From positions 20,989-84,988 of the IMG/VR virus record IMGVR_UViG_3300035698_034402: a DNA stretch of 64,000 nt, one strand, 5' to 3'. The translations under genes were made by a program, and so were the position numbers. This DNA comes from a virus. The notes under the pieces were generated by a model. It was not told where the DNA came from. It made no database searches and worked only from the letters and a program-made list of their open reading frames with translations. Positions within the stretch are counted from its first letter, which is position 1. Each line of letters begins with the position of its first letter. Below are positions 8,066 through 16,300 of this stretch, piece by piece.

Positions 8066-9429
8066 TCAAAGCTGTCTTAAGCGGATCATTTGAATTCGAT
8101 GACCGGGTAGCCGCTATTGTGCCTCTCCATAAAACGGGAGTTGATAGTGGCTGGATGAAGAAACGAGCTGCAGCGCCGTTGTTCGATTTTTCCAAGTTGG
8201 CTGCGGAAGCGCGACCTGACGAGACGTTGGTTCATCTGCTGGCGTTGGGGGACGGAGAGACCCATGGATCTAACCGCAATGGCGATTTTTTCCCTAAGGT
8301 AGCGAATAAGAAATATCATCGCACGTTTTTGAAGGCGCACTATTTCCACGGCCACGACAACAAAGATCCGGCAAAAGCCTATGGGCGCGTAGCAGCTGCA
8401 GCGCATAACGAACCGATGGGTCGAGTGGAATTGGTGATCGGGCTGGATAATGATAAAGCTGCAAAGGATCTCGATGAGCTGAACAAGAAGGGCGAGTTCA
8501 GCGTATCGATGTCTTGCCGAGTGCCCTACGATGTTTGTTCGATTTGCGGCAATCGGGCAACGTCCCGCAAGGACTACTGCAAGCATGCCTCTTTGATGAT
8601 GGGGCAGATTATGGCTGACGGGAAGCAAGCCAGTGTGGTTAATGACCATCCAGATTTCTTCGATATTAGTAAGGTGTTTCGAGGGGCTGATCGAGTCGCC
8701 TTTACTTTCCGCAAGTTGGAGAAAGCAGCTTCTGAAGGCCGGACCCTTGGCGGGGCGGAACTGGCCGAATTGATGAATATCGCCGATCTCGCTGTTCCGA
8801 CGGTACCTTCGGCCTATGCGCGAAGGAAACAGGCCGTCTTGCAGCAAATGGCTAAGGCTGCGGGCGACATTCCGCCGGAATTCCGTAACGCGTTACGCGC
8901 TTCCAAGACAAACGGGGAAATTTTGGATTTGTTAAAGTCTGCGGGGGATCTGGAAGCGCTCTGCGGGGCGCTACATCGGGAAGGGGTATGCTTGCCGCTG
9001 AATGATTTTTTGGCGGTGACCGGCATGGACCAGCGGACCGCGGGAGCAGAAGTCCGGACAGCTATGCAAGGGCTGTTCGCTAAAGTTTCCGAGGACTCGG
9101 AATTGACCCGGCGATTGTGCTCTGATGGCTCCTACGACGGGGCTGTTTCTGCTGTGCCCATGAAGGTTAGTTCTGCGATACGTAGTTTGCGGGGGGAATT
9201 AGGATTGTTCCCTGCTGAAGCGCGCTGCCGGATTTTGTCGAAAGTGGCGGGCGACGGTTTGGGAGAAGTTCTCTTGGAAAAAAGTGCGGGAGAGGTTTCA
9301 TCCGCGGCGAAAGTGGCTGCGGAAGCGTACGCGGCCTATCTGCTTTCGTTTGCCGATGCTGCGGAAAGAACTGGAATTGGTTCTACAGGCTTTGTGCAAA
9401 ACTTGACGGCGCTCCGTGCCTTTGCTTAG
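8062..9429 (+). CDS. Prohead maturation protease-like protein
   Basis: The first about 220 residues look like a herpesvirus/T4-type prohead serine protease: GETHGSNRNGDFFP, a His pair in YFHGHDN (H96/H98), and a Ser-containing strand FSVSMSCRVP (S147-S151) that would hold the nucleophile. A small Cys/His cluster (C159, C162, C173, H175) directly after the Ser strand looks like a zinc site. The C-terminal half is helical and unassigned, possibly a scaffold-like extension. This enzyme type cleaves scaffold and capsid precursors inside the prohead. Its position directly before an acidic scaffold-like gene and the capsid gene supports the call. I did not confirm the exact catalytic triad. Confidence 0.68.
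   Translation: MIKAVLSGSFEFDDRVAAIVPLHKTGVDSGWMKKRAAAPLFDFSKLAAEARPDETLVHLLALGDGETHGSNRNGDFFPKVANKKYHRTFLKAHYFHGHDNKDPAKAYGRVAAAAHNEPMGRVELVIGLDNDKAAKDLDELNKKGEFSVSMSCRVPYDVCSICGNRATSRKDYCKHASLMMGQIMADGKQASVVNDHPDFFDISKVFRGADRVAFTFRKLEKAASEGRTLGGAELAELMNIADLAVPTVPSAYARRKQAVLQQMAKAAGDIPPEFRNALRASKTNGEILDLLKSAGDLEALCGALHREGVCLPLNDFLAVTGMDQRTAGAEVRTAMQGLFAKVSEDSELTRRLCSDGSYDGAVSAVPMKVSSAIRSLRGELGLFPAEARCRILSKVAGDGLGEVLLEKSAGEVSSAAKVAAEAYAAYLLSFADAAERTGIGSTGFVQNLTALRAFA
8885..8896. repeat. Palindrome copy 1, GTAACGCGTTAC
   Basis: An exact 12-bp palindrome, extended to 14 bp by a flanking C and G. It lies in the protease gene and is read as RNALR. Confidence 0.75.
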
Positions 9430-9489
9430 CTAGCAGGGTAGAGATAGTTTTTTAGTGTCGTCGGCCTATGTTGACGAAGGAGTGTACAC

Positions 9490-10698
9490 ATGAGTTCAGG
9501 CCAAGCTCTGATCGACGAAATCGACAGCTTCTTGAAAGCTGCCGGAACGGAGAAGGCCGCTGAGGAGTCCTCGTCCGACTCAGGGCGCGTCCAGAACCAG
9601 GGCGATACCGCTACTTCGCATCCGTCGAAGTCGGTGGACGACGGCACTCAGGAGGCCCCCGAGGGGGCGCGTTCGGCGGAGAATACGTCTGATGTCAAAT
9701 CGGACGTCCCCGGGCAGCCCGTGGATTCTGCTGCGGAAGATAAAATGGAAGGTGCTTCTGAGCATCCGTTGACCACTGCTAAGCCGACGGGGGAAGACCC
9801 GGCCAATGAAACCGGCTCGGCGAGCCCTAATATCGGCGGGGAGGCAGGTAAGGATTCAACGGGTAAAGACACGACTCATCCTGCCAAAGTTGATTTCGAT
9901 GGCAAGTATGCGTCGGTTAAGGAGGCAGCGGTTTGTCTCATGCAGCAGATCAACGATTACAACGCCAAGATTGCCGCGCTGGAGGCGCCGCTTGAGAGAC
10001 AGGAGGTTGCTGCGGACCCTAAGGTCGCCGGGTACGTGGAAACTGCTTCCCCGGAAAGCAAGGTGGTCAAACCTTCGCCTGACGAGGAAGCTGGGGCCAA
10101 AGCTGCTGAAATCGCGGCGGATAAGCTGGGTTTGACTACTCCGCCGGAGAAATCGGCGGAACTGGTGAAGAACCTTGTCAAGTCCGCGATTGCCGATGCG
10201 GATCGTTACGTCGACTTCTGCGTGGGTTTGCAGGAAGGCGCGACGGAGGAGACGCAGAAGCAGGCCGCTGCTGCGCGAGTTCGCGATGCCCAGAAGCTCC
10301 ACGGACAGGTCAAGACGGCCATCGAAGACGAGATGGCAGGGGCGGACATGCTGGCCGCAGGGGGCGAAGGCGAGGCTCCCGAGGAGATGGGCGAAGGTGC
10401 GGGCGCAGGCGGCGGGGAACTCGGCATGGGCGGCGGAGAACCCGGCATGGGCGGCGACGAGATCGAACAAATTCTTGCGGTTCTGCAAGAGGCCGGAATA
10501 GATCCGGAAGAACTTGCCCAAATTCCTCCGGAGGTACTCGCAGAGGCTCTCGCAGGCCTTACTGGGGGAGCGCCTGGAGGGGGGATGCCTGAGGAGGGGA
10601 TGCCTGAGGAGGGGATGCCCCCGGAAGGAGCGCCCCCGGAGGGAATGATGCCCGCTGGTGAAGGGGCCGCAGAAATGCTTCCTGCGGCGGCTATGTAA
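9490..10698 (+). CDS. Acidic scaffold-like head assembly protein
   Basis: The 402-residue protein is strongly acidic and low complexity, rich in Glu, Ala, Gly and Pro. It has a helical region near residues 135-275 and ends in Met/Pro/Gly/Glu repeats (GMPEEGMPEEGMPPEG, from 15-bp DNA units around 10580-10650). A good ribosome site (GAAGGAG) precedes ATG 9490. Composition and position between a prohead protease and the capsid gene fit a scaffolding protein that lines the prohead and is then cleaved. No homology is evident, so the assignment rests on context and composition. Confidence 0.55.
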   Translation: MSSGQALIDEIDSFLKAAGTEKAAEESSSDSGRVQNQGDTATSHPSKSVDDGTQEAPEGARSAENTSDVKSDVPGQPVDSAAEDKMEGASEHPLTTAKPTGEDPANETGSASPNIGGEAGKDSTGKDTTHPAKVDFDGKYASVKEAAVCLMQQINDYNAKIAALEAPLERQEVAADPKVAGYVETASPESKVVKPSPDEEAGAKAAEIAADKLGLTTPPEKSAELVKNLVKSAIADADRYVDFCVGLQEGATEETQKQAAAARVRDAQKLHGQVKTAIEDEMAGADMLAAGGEGEAPEEMGEGAGAGGGELGMGGGEPGMGGDEIEQILAVLQEAGIDPEELAQIPPEVLAEALAGLTGGAPGGGMPEEGMPEEGMPPEGAPPEGMMPAGEGAAEMLPAAAM

Positions 10699-10710
10699 GG
10701 AGATTGGACA

Positions 10711-11082
10711 ATGAGTAAGACAGTACAGATTCCTGTCGACCTGCTGCGCCAGAGTGTGCAGATCGGGGCCGAGGCCGCCGCGTTGTGCGAGAAAGTGGCA
10801 GCGGACCATACTGCCGTCGAGACCAAGGCCCCGCTGGTAGCGGACACCTTGATCGCGAACGGCTTGGTCGATGAATTGGACAAGCAAGCTACGGTCGATC
10901 TATTGCGGGATCCGACGAAAACGCTGGACGTTATCGCCAGCTTGGCCAAACAGGCGAAGCCGCGGACGATGGGTACGGCGACTACGGAGAAGCTGGCAAG
11001 CGAGGATTACAGCCCTCAATTTCCGGCGCCCCGGGAGTCCGATCGTGTGTTCGAGGACAAACTGCTCGGTGTGACGCCGTAG
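10711..11082 (+). CDS. Small head-module protein of unknown function (123 aa)
   Basis: This is a helical protein (MSKTVQIPVDLLRQSVQ) with a flexible Pro-rich C-terminus, preceded by AAGGAGATTGGACA. It lies 12 bp after the scaffold-like gene and before the probable decoration gene, so it is likely made with the head proteins. No family recognised; a capsid accessory or assembly role is inferred only from position. Confidence 0.6.
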   Translation: MSKTVQIPVDLLRQSVQIGAEAAALCEKVAADHTAVETKAPLVADTLIANGLVDELDKQATVDLLRDPTKTLDVIASLAKQAKPRTMGTATTEKLASEDYSPQFPAPRESDRVFEDKLLGVTP

Positions 11083-11129
11083 CATTGGACTAGAAGCTCT
11101 TTGCGGCTTCGACTTTAGCGAGGAAAATC

Positions 11130-11690
11130 ATGCCTGGTACATTTAATGCATACGGGCAGATGTTCGATCACGAACTCAACCCGCGGAAGGGCTGGTCCGG
11201 GGATCGCGGCATGTGCTTGGAGAAGACGCTGGGGATTGACGCGGACTTGGACAACAACGTTAACGCTGGCGCGGTAGTTCATATCAGCGCGGCTGGTGTG
11301 TTCAAGTTGGGGATAGACACGACTTTGAGCACGGCTACAGTAGCTTGTGTCCCCCTGTTTGCGTTCCAGAACGAGACCGACTTCGATGTAAACTCCGATC
11401 TGGGCAACATCGCAGGCGGGGTGCTCATGGCCTTGTGCTCGCTTGGTCCGTTCGAGTTGGAAAGCACCGAGGTGGCGGATGACCAGACGTTTGCTTACGG
11501 GTCTTACCTGACTAGCGATGATGGCAGCGGCACCGCAGGGACCGGCGCGATTCAGACCGGCACTTTGGCCACCGACATCATCTGCGGAATCGTCAGTGAG
11601 GTCGGCACTAACGCCGACGGAACTTTTGAGAATGAGCACGGCCAGAATGTCGTGCGCTTCTGGACCTATTTCGCTTCGGAGCACATCTAG
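11130..11690 (+). CDS. Probable capsid decoration protein
   Basis: The 186-residue protein is beta rich, Gly/Thr/Asp rich and low in Lys, with the texture of a head decoration or stabilisation protein (NAGAVVHISAAGVF, TYFASEHI at the end). It starts after a GCGAGGAAAA ribosome site and directly precedes the major capsid gene, the normal place for a decoration protein. No signature motif is visible, so the call depends on context. Confidence 0.5.
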   Translation: MPGTFNAYGQMFDHELNPRKGWSGDRGMCLEKTLGIDADLDNNVNAGAVVHISAAGVFKLGIDTTLSTATVACVPLFAFQNETDFDVNSDLGNIAGGVLMALCSLGPFELESTEVADDQTFAYGSYLTSDDGSGTAGTGAIQTGTLATDIICGIVSEVGTNADGTFENEHGQNVVRFWTYFASEHI

Positions 11691-11738
11691 CCTGTGGTTG
11701 GATGAGTTTTAGAGGCGCGCACAGAAAGAGGTGCAATA

Positions 11739-12677
11739 ATGCCTATTACCACGGACCCTACGGCTCGTATTACCGGCGCTCAGTTCTGGGATCATCTTTC
11801 CAGTGACAATCCACAGATTGTCAAGAACGCCGAGGACGCGGTTAACGCCTTTATCCGGGTGAAGATGCGCGAAGACGGTTTTACCCGGAAGATCATTCCC
11901 CCTCTTCCACTATCCAACGATGATCTGGATCGGCAGGTCGATACCGACAAGCCGGTCATCGTGCTGGATAAGGAGCCGAATTCTCCGGCTGCGGCCAGCG
12001 TGCCGTATGCGACTCAGCCGTTTGCGCGGTACATCAAGGCGCCGCGTTATCGGGTGATGTTCGACCGGATTGTCACTCCTAAGTTCATGAAGGACGTCGG
12101 CGAGCTGCGGACGTACGACATGGATATCCGGCAGATCCTGAGCGACAACGCCGTGAAGGACATGCTGGCGGAGGAGGACGGTAAGTTCATCGCGACGGTG
12201 AACACCTTGCTGGGGGCAGTTGATGTAGCTGTGCCCGAGACCGGCGTGGCGCAGTACCAGACGATTGCTGGCGGGATCACGCGTGATTCGGTCAACGATG
12301 CGCTGATGATCCTTCCAGGGACGCCTGCCCATTTGGAGGCGGCCACGGTCCTGGTGAACAATATCACCATCAAGAACGTGCAGAAGTGGGGCTATGACGA
12401 GATCGGCGGAGAACTGTCGGAGGAGATCCTGCGACAAGGTTTCGCCGAGCGCAACCTGCTGAATGCACGCTGGATCGTCACTATCAAGACGCGTCTGGTC
12501 GCCAATAACCAGATGTACTTTTTCGCAGAACCAAAATTTTTAGGCAAATTTTTTGTTCTCGAAGATACGACGATGCATATTAAACGCGAAGCGTTCATGT
12601 TGGAATTTTTCGCGTACGAAAGCATTGGGGCGGCTATTGCGAATGTGGCGGGCATTGGCCGCGCGGTCTACGTCTAG
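11739..12677 (+). CDS. Major capsid protein
   Basis: The 312-residue protein has the size and features of an HK97-fold capsid subunit: an N-terminal helical arm (QIVKNAEDAVNAF), an extended loop-like part (residues about 45-100), a long helical core (IRQILSDNAVKDMLAEEDGK) and a C-terminal beta domain with a sequence typical of phage capsids (NQMYFFAEPKFLGKFFVLED). A strong site (AAAGAGGTGCAATA) precedes ATG. It follows the protease, scaffold and decoration genes. There is no large N-terminal propeptide that I can identify, although the protease nearby may trim it. Confidence 0.72.
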   Translation: MPITTDPTARITGAQFWDHLSSDNPQIVKNAEDAVNAFIRVKMREDGFTRKIIPPLPLSNDDLDRQVDTDKPVIVLDKEPNSPAAASVPYATQPFARYIKAPRYRVMFDRIVTPKFMKDVGELRTYDMDIRQILSDNAVKDMLAEEDGKFIATVNTLLGAVDVAVPETGVAQYQTIAGGITRDSVNDALMILPGTPAHLEAATVLVNNITIKNVQKWGYDEIGGELSEEILRQGFAERNLLNARWIVTIKTRLVANNQMYFFAEPKFLGKFFVLEDTTMHIKREAFMLEFFAYESIGAAIANVAGIGRAVYV

Positions 12678-12697
12678 TCGAGAACTCGTGGGGCTGT

Positions 12698-12729
12698 GGC
12701 GCAGTTGCTGTAGTTGCAGTAACTGTGCC
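12698..12729 (+). terminator. RNA hairpin after the capsid gene
   Basis: GGCGCAGTTGCTG (12698-12710) pairs with CAGTAACTGTGCC (12717-12729) over 13 bp with two G-U pairs and a 6-base loop. There is no T-run, so it may be an mRNA-stabilising or processing hairpin that raises capsid expression, not a full terminator. Confidence 0.5.
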
Positions 12730-12755
12730 TCAGCTTCCCGCTAGGAGAAATATTC

Positions 12756-13121
12756 ATGGATGCTGCGCAAATGGAAAAGGCAGGCGAGCTGTTGTTTGAC
12801 CAGGTCTACGTCCCGACCTTCATGAAACAGTGCGCGGCCCGCGGGGTTGGATTCAATAGTTCGGACGAACTGGCCGTGGCTTTAGAAAGCACGCTGATGC
12901 TTAAACAGGAGGAGGCAACGGAGCAGGCCGACAACAACGGCGAGTTGCATAAGACTGCCAATGTAGCCATTCGGCAGCTCCTCGGCGAAGACGTTGCTGC
13001 TACGGAGAAGGCGGCTGCCGAGACTCGGCAGCTTACCGAGGCAGGCGCCGAGCTAAAGGGCAATACCGAAGTCAAGAAAGCTGCTGAGCTGCTCGCGAGT
13101 TTGTCGAACGAAACTGCGTAG
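12756..13121 (+). CDS. Small helical protein after the capsid gene (121 aa)
   Basis: The protein is acidic and almost entirely helical (EKAAAETRQLTEAGAELKG), with no Cys-pair or membrane segment. A clear ribosome site (CTAGGAGAAATATTC) precedes ATG 12756. It is placed between the capsid gene and the first poly-serine protein. No family recognised; a capsid-associated or chaperone role would be guesswork. Confidence 0.6.
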   Translation: MDAAQMEKAGELLFDQVYVPTFMKQCAARGVGFNSSDELAVALESTLMLKQEEATEQADNNGELHKTANVAIRQLLGEDVAATEKAAAETRQLTEAGAELKGNTEVKKAAELLASLSNETA

Positions 13122-13136
13122 CGAGGAGGGGGCGCC

Positions 13137-13664
13137 ATGCATCCGGGAACGGCGGTAGGCTACGGTAAGAAGGCCCAGGACTGGTCGTATCTGACGCCCA
13201 AGAATGCGTTATACGTCCAGACTGGGAATATCACCGATCCTACGGATATCCCCGATCTTGCGATTGTCGACACGACGGTGACTCGCAAGGGCGATCCGAT
13301 TGATCGAGCGCGCCAACAGACGCTAGTGATCTACGCCGTGCCTCTAACAGGGGTAACGTTGTCGAAGACTGCGACTTTGCAGCTTTGGATCGAGGTCGAT
13401 TGGAATACAGAGCAATGTTCAAATATCGGCAATCTTTCGTCTTCTTCGGACTGGGAGTGTCCGGCTTACGGACAACCGGAAGATCTTGATGAAGCGGATC
13501 ATTGGGCAGTTATCGGGGCGGCGGTACACGACGACAATAACTCGGACGGGGCTTTGTGTTTCTCGTTCCCCTGGTTGCCCGCAGGTAGATACAAGGCAGC
13601 AATGTCCGATGGCATCAGCGGCGGAACTACCAAAGTGCTAATCATTGAGCAGCATACAGAATAG
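13137..13664 (+). CDS. Beta-rich poly-Ser virion protein (175 aa)
   Basis: The protein is beta rich with a short poly-serine insertion (LSSSSDW, near residue 103) in the middle of otherwise ordered sequence. A GAGGAGGGGGCGCC site precedes the ATG. The serine insert is the hallmark shared by many virion proteins in this window, so a head or neck surface location is likely. No specific family is recognised. Confidence 0.6.
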   Translation: MHPGTAVGYGKKAQDWSYLTPKNALYVQTGNITDPTDIPDLAIVDTTVTRKGDPIDRARQQTLVIYAVPLTGVTLSKTATLQLWIEVDWNTEQCSNIGNLSSSSDWECPAYGQPEDLDEADHWAVIGAAVHDDNNSDGALCFSFPWLPAGRYKAAMSDGISGGTTKVLIIEQHTE

Positions 13665-13676
13665 GAGTAGCAAGTC

Positions 13677-14186
13677 ATGGCTTCCTATGCGGGGTGCGCA
13701 GACACCGTAATTGAAAATGTTAGCGGCGGCACGATCTCCCGTTTGTCGCTTTTTAGCCAGAGTAATCTTGTTGACGGCGCAAGATTTACGATACCGGGCA
13801 ATGTGTGGTCCTGGTTAGTTGGTAAATTTCCAGGCATCAAAGGACGCCGAGTAATACAGATATTCAGAGATCTTCTGGATCAGCAGGTTCTGTCGCTCGT
13901 ATCGTGTCCGGAATGCCCTTGTGGCCATCAGCAGTCTTCGTCGTCTTCGTCGAATGCTGGTACTGCGGCAGCGGAGCAGTCTTCGTCTTCGTTGGATGCT
14001 GGTACTGCGGCAGTGGAGCAGTCTTCGTCGTCTTCGTCGGATGCTGGTACTGCGGCAGTGGAGCAGTCTTCGTCGTCTTCGTCGAATGTTGGTACTGCGG
14101 CAGCGGAGCAGTCTTCGTCGTCTTCGTCGAATGTTGGTACTGCGGCAGCGGAGCAGTCTTCGTCGTCTTCGTCGAATGCTGGTTAA
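13677..14186 (+). CDS. Poly-serine repeat protein, copy 1 of a duplicated small virion family
   Basis: The first 85 residues form an ordered domain (GCADTVIENVSGG, VDGARFTIPGNVW) ending in a Cys cluster, CPECPCGHQQ. The remainder is five and a half repeats of the type SSSSSSNAGTAAAEQ. The 14226 gene is a near copy of it, and the 14683 gene is a diverged relative. The Cys cluster (CxxCxCxH) could bind metal or form disulfides. The repeat tail looks like a flexible, possibly glycosylated, surface extension. ATG follows AGGAGTAGCAAGTC. Function unknown; a virion surface protein is likely. Confidence 0.65.
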   Translation: MASYAGCADTVIENVSGGTISRLSLFSQSNLVDGARFTIPGNVWSWLVGKFPGIKGRRVIQIFRDLLDQQVLSLVSCPECPCGHQQSSSSSSNAGTAAAEQSSSSLDAGTAAVEQSSSSSSDAGTAAVEQSSSSSSNVGTAAAEQSSSSSSNVGTAAAEQSSSSSSNAG

Positions 14187-14540
14187 ATTCCGCTGGACGC
14201 GGTGGGTAAGCAGGAGTAATAGATTATGGCTTTATACACAGGGTGTGCGGACACCGTAATTGAAAATGTTAGCGGCGGCACGATCTCCCGTTTGTCGCTT
14301 TTTAATAAAAGCAATCTTGTCGACGGGGCGAGGTTCACGATACCGGGCGATGTCTGGGCCTGGCTGACGGGCAGCTTTCCAGGTATCAAAGGGCTTCGGA
14401 TGATTAAGACGTTCCGTGATCTTATGGATCAGCAGGTTCTGTCGCTCGTATCGTGTCCGGAATGCCCTTGTGGCCATCAGCAGTCTTCGTCGTCTTCGTC
14501 GAATGCTGGTACTGCGGCAGCGGAGCAGTCTTCGTCTTCG
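13876..14540 (+). repeat. Direct repeat: identical 116-bp segments 549 bp apart
   Basis: Bases 13876-13991 and 14425-14540 are identical by eye. A further identical stretch of about 50 bp lies around 13702-13754 and 14251-14303. The pair marks a recent duplication or ongoing recombination between the two genes. Confidence 0.85.
13933..14180 (+). repeat. In-frame tandem repeat of about 45 bp
   Basis: The unit encodes 15 residues (six Ser, then N/D-A/V-GTAA-A/V-EQ) and repeats five times plus a partial copy; the second unit is 42 bp. High DNA identity between units (TCTTCGTC blocks) implies recent slippage or unequal recombination, so copy number probably varies between isolates. Confidence 0.85.
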
Positions 14541-14567
14541 GTTGCGGGATCGTCTTCGTCGGCGTAG
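14226..14567 (+). CDS. Poly-serine protein, copy 2 of the duplicated family
   Basis: The 113-residue protein matches the 13677 product over its ordered domain (CADTVIENVSGGTISRLSLF identical) and the CPECPCGHQQ cluster, but it has one repeat unit and then ends SSSSVAGSSSSA. DNA identity is complete over 116 bp at the 3' end of the domain. It differs from copy 1 mainly in the middle (residues 27-65), suggesting divergence kept in check by gene conversion. Role as for copy 1. Confidence 0.65.
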   Translation: MALYTGCADTVIENVSGGTISRLSLFNKSNLVDGARFTIPGDVWAWLTGSFPGIKGLRMIKTFRDLMDQQVLSLVSCPECPCGHQQSSSSSSNAGTAAAEQSSSSVAGSSSSA

Positions 14568-14682
14568 CGCGCGCTATTTAAGGCGCAGTTTTGCAGCGTC
14601 GGTAGCGCGAGACAATGGTGTGATTCCCTACGGGCGCGGCGCTCGCTCAGAGCCCGTGCCCGTGTTGTTTAGAAGTGGCACT

Positions 14683-15042
14683 ATGGCTGATTTAGCTCGT
14701 TCTCACGGCGTGGATTACACGGTCGTTAAGAACCTGACCGGCGAAGCGCAGTTTCTGCCCTGGTTCCCTGGCACACAATCAGGCAGTTGGGGGCGAGAGC
14801 TGGAGCCGCATGCCAAGGTTCGCTTCTCCGGCAATCTGTTTGAGGCCCTCTCGGGGTTTCCCGATAAAAAGTCCAGCCTGGAGAATGATGCTCGGACCGG
14901 CAAAGTGGCCCTAGCGATCTGCGGTACGGCAGATCCTGACGCTTACGATGCGTTGACTCTTCAAGCTACGCCGGGTTTCGCCTGGTACGGTTGCTTGGAC
15001 TGGCATTACGAGTCTTCGTCCTCGGCCTGGGTAGTGGAGTAG
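14683..15042 (+). CDS. Diverged third member of the small poly-Ser virion family (119 aa)
   Basis: ATG 14683 is chosen over the far upstream in-frame GTG/ATG codons because these overlap the previous gene in another frame. The order of features copies the two preceding proteins: YTVVKNLTGEAQFL against DTVIENVSGG, then KVRFSGNLFEALSGFP against ARFTIPGNVWSWLVGKFP. It ends with HYESSSSAWVVE. It therefore appears to be an older paralogue that lost the Cys cluster. Function unknown; probably displayed on the particle. The 115 bp before it holds no other gene. Confidence 0.55.
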   Translation: MADLARSHGVDYTVVKNLTGEAQFLPWFPGTQSGSWGRELEPHAKVRFSGNLFEALSGFPDKKSSLENDARTGKVALAICGTADPDAYDALTLQATPGFAWYGCLDWHYESSSSAWVVE

Positions 15043-15046
15043 CTTA

Positions 15047-15955
15047 ATGCCTTTTGATGAAAGCGCCTATCGCAGAATACGTTGCACCGCAGGTACGCCG
15101 GTTCATCGTATGTCCCAGGGTCAGCAGGAGACCTTTACGCTAACTATCCGAGACGAGCAGGGCGACGCGGTCGATCTCAACCAGTTTCGTGAACCTGTTT
15201 CGACTTACTCAGCCACTGCCCCCGTGTGGATGTCCTCCTCATCCTTGGCGCAGACCGAGCTGTTGTCTTCGTCGGTGAGTCAATTCCTGGAGGTTCGGCT
15301 AGCGGCCAGCGCCTGCTTGCAGTCGTCTACGACGGAATTTGAGATCGACGGCACGATTATCGACGCGGAGCTGGGGGAGGTTGAGTTTACGATCACCCCG
15401 ACTGAATCGTCCAGCCCGGGCATTTTTGTAGCCTCAGTGGGGGTCTTCTGGGGCGATATTCTTCGCTTTCAACAGATGATCTATTTCGAGTTCATGCCTA
15501 CCACTTTTACGTTGTCCACCGGCGGGCCAATTACGGTGCCGGAAGTGCGTATGGACTTGATGGACGTGTGCCCGGACGCTAATTACCTGCTCGACGAGTT
15601 GGAGTTCACGGATGCCGAGATTATCCACGCCATGCGCAAAGCGGTGGATGTTTTCAACGAGACTCCGCCGCGCGTGGTGGGTTACACCGCGGAGACGTTT
15701 CCTTTCCGCGTAGTGTGGTTGGGCGCAACAGCCGGGTACCTGTTGCGTATGGTGGCCCATCGCTACCGGCGTAACGCGTTACGCTACTCGGCAGCCGGGG
15801 TGACCGTCGCGGATCAGGAGCGTTATGCCGAATACGAGAAGATCTCGAAAGAGGCCATTGAGAAATTTGAGGAGTGGGCACAAACAATCCAGGTGTCCTT
15901 TAACATTAGCCGAGGTTACGGATCGATTGCTCCGTCGCCGTATCGGCGGGGGTAG
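15047..15955 (+). CDS. Probable neck/connector protein with beta N-terminal domain
   Basis: Residues 1-165 are beta rich with several Ser blocks (WMSSSSLA, LLSSSVS) and resemble an immunoglobulin-like accessory domain. Residues 165-290 are helical (PEVRMDLMDVCPDANYLL, DAEIIHAMRKAVDVFNETPP, RRNALRYSAAGV) and look like the small helical adaptor proteins that bind the portal ring. It is the first of several genes between capsid and sheath, where connectors lie. The identification is by pattern and position, not by a defined motif. Confidence 0.5.
   Translation: MPFDESAYRRIRCTAGTPVHRMSQGQQETFTLTIRDEQGDAVDLNQFREPVSTYSATAPVWMSSSSLAQTELLSSSVSQFLEVRLAASACLQSSTTEFEIDGTIIDAELGEVEFTITPTESSSPGIFVASVGVFWGDILRFQQMIYFEFMPTTFTLSTGGPITVPEVRMDLMDVCPDANYLLDELEFTDAEIIHAMRKAVDVFNETPPRVVGYTAETFPFRVVWLGATAGYLLRMVAHRYRRNALRYSAAGVTVADQERYAEYEKISKEAIEKFEEWAQTIQVSFNISRGYGSIAPSPYRRG
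15771..15782. repeat. Palindrome copy 2, GTAACGCGTTAC
   Basis: An exact copy, again flanked by C and G to give 14 bp. It lies in the connector-type gene, read as RNALR. Confidence 0.75.
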
Positions 15956-15973
15956 TGCGGAGGGTAGTTTCTG

Positions 15974-16300
15974 ATGCCTGAAGTGACGAAGAAATGCGTG
16001 GTGAAGGAAGGCAACGGGGTGGCAGCCAAAATAGCTATGGCCCTGATAGGCATTCTGGCGACGATTGCTATTGCTCTTGCCGGGTTTGCTTTGAAGTGGC
16101 AGTTCGACGCTAACGCACGGATTGAAGTGATGTCCAAGGTAGTCACTGATTTGGTGGACGATACTGCAGAAGACACCCGGCAGAGCAAGAAGCTCCAACA
16201 GCACTGGAAGCTGCATAGCTGGGCGCGGGACCGTATTACTGAACTGCGCGCCTTACACAAGCTACCGGTGGAGCCCTGGCCGGATCTGGGGGGCGATTAA
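15974..16300 (+). CDS. Small single-pass membrane protein (108 aa)
   Basis: A hydrophobic helix spans about residues 17-42 (AMALIGILATIAIALAGFAL), after a short basic N-terminus and before a soluble helical tail of 65 residues ending PWPDLGGD. The layout suits a type II inner-membrane protein, such as a holin or spanin-like lysis component or an ejection protein. There is no lipobox or second transmembrane helix. It overlaps no neighbour but stops directly before the next ATG. Confidence 0.5.
   Translation: MPEVTKKCVVKEGNGVAAKIAMALIGILATIAIALAGFALKWQFDANARIEVMSKVVTDLVDDTAEDTRQSKKLQQHWKLHSWARDRITELRALHKLPVEPWPDLGGD

Noticed and set aside
13904-14259. Two extra + frames over the poly-serine repeats
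   Set aside because: Both are other-frame readings of the tandem repeat (VFVVFVECWYCGSG and SSLRRLRRML types) and lack ribosome sites.
14565-14576. Palindrome TAGCGCGCGCTA after the second poly-Ser gene
   Set aside because: It occurs once, has a low-complexity GC core and no T-run, so no function is claimed.
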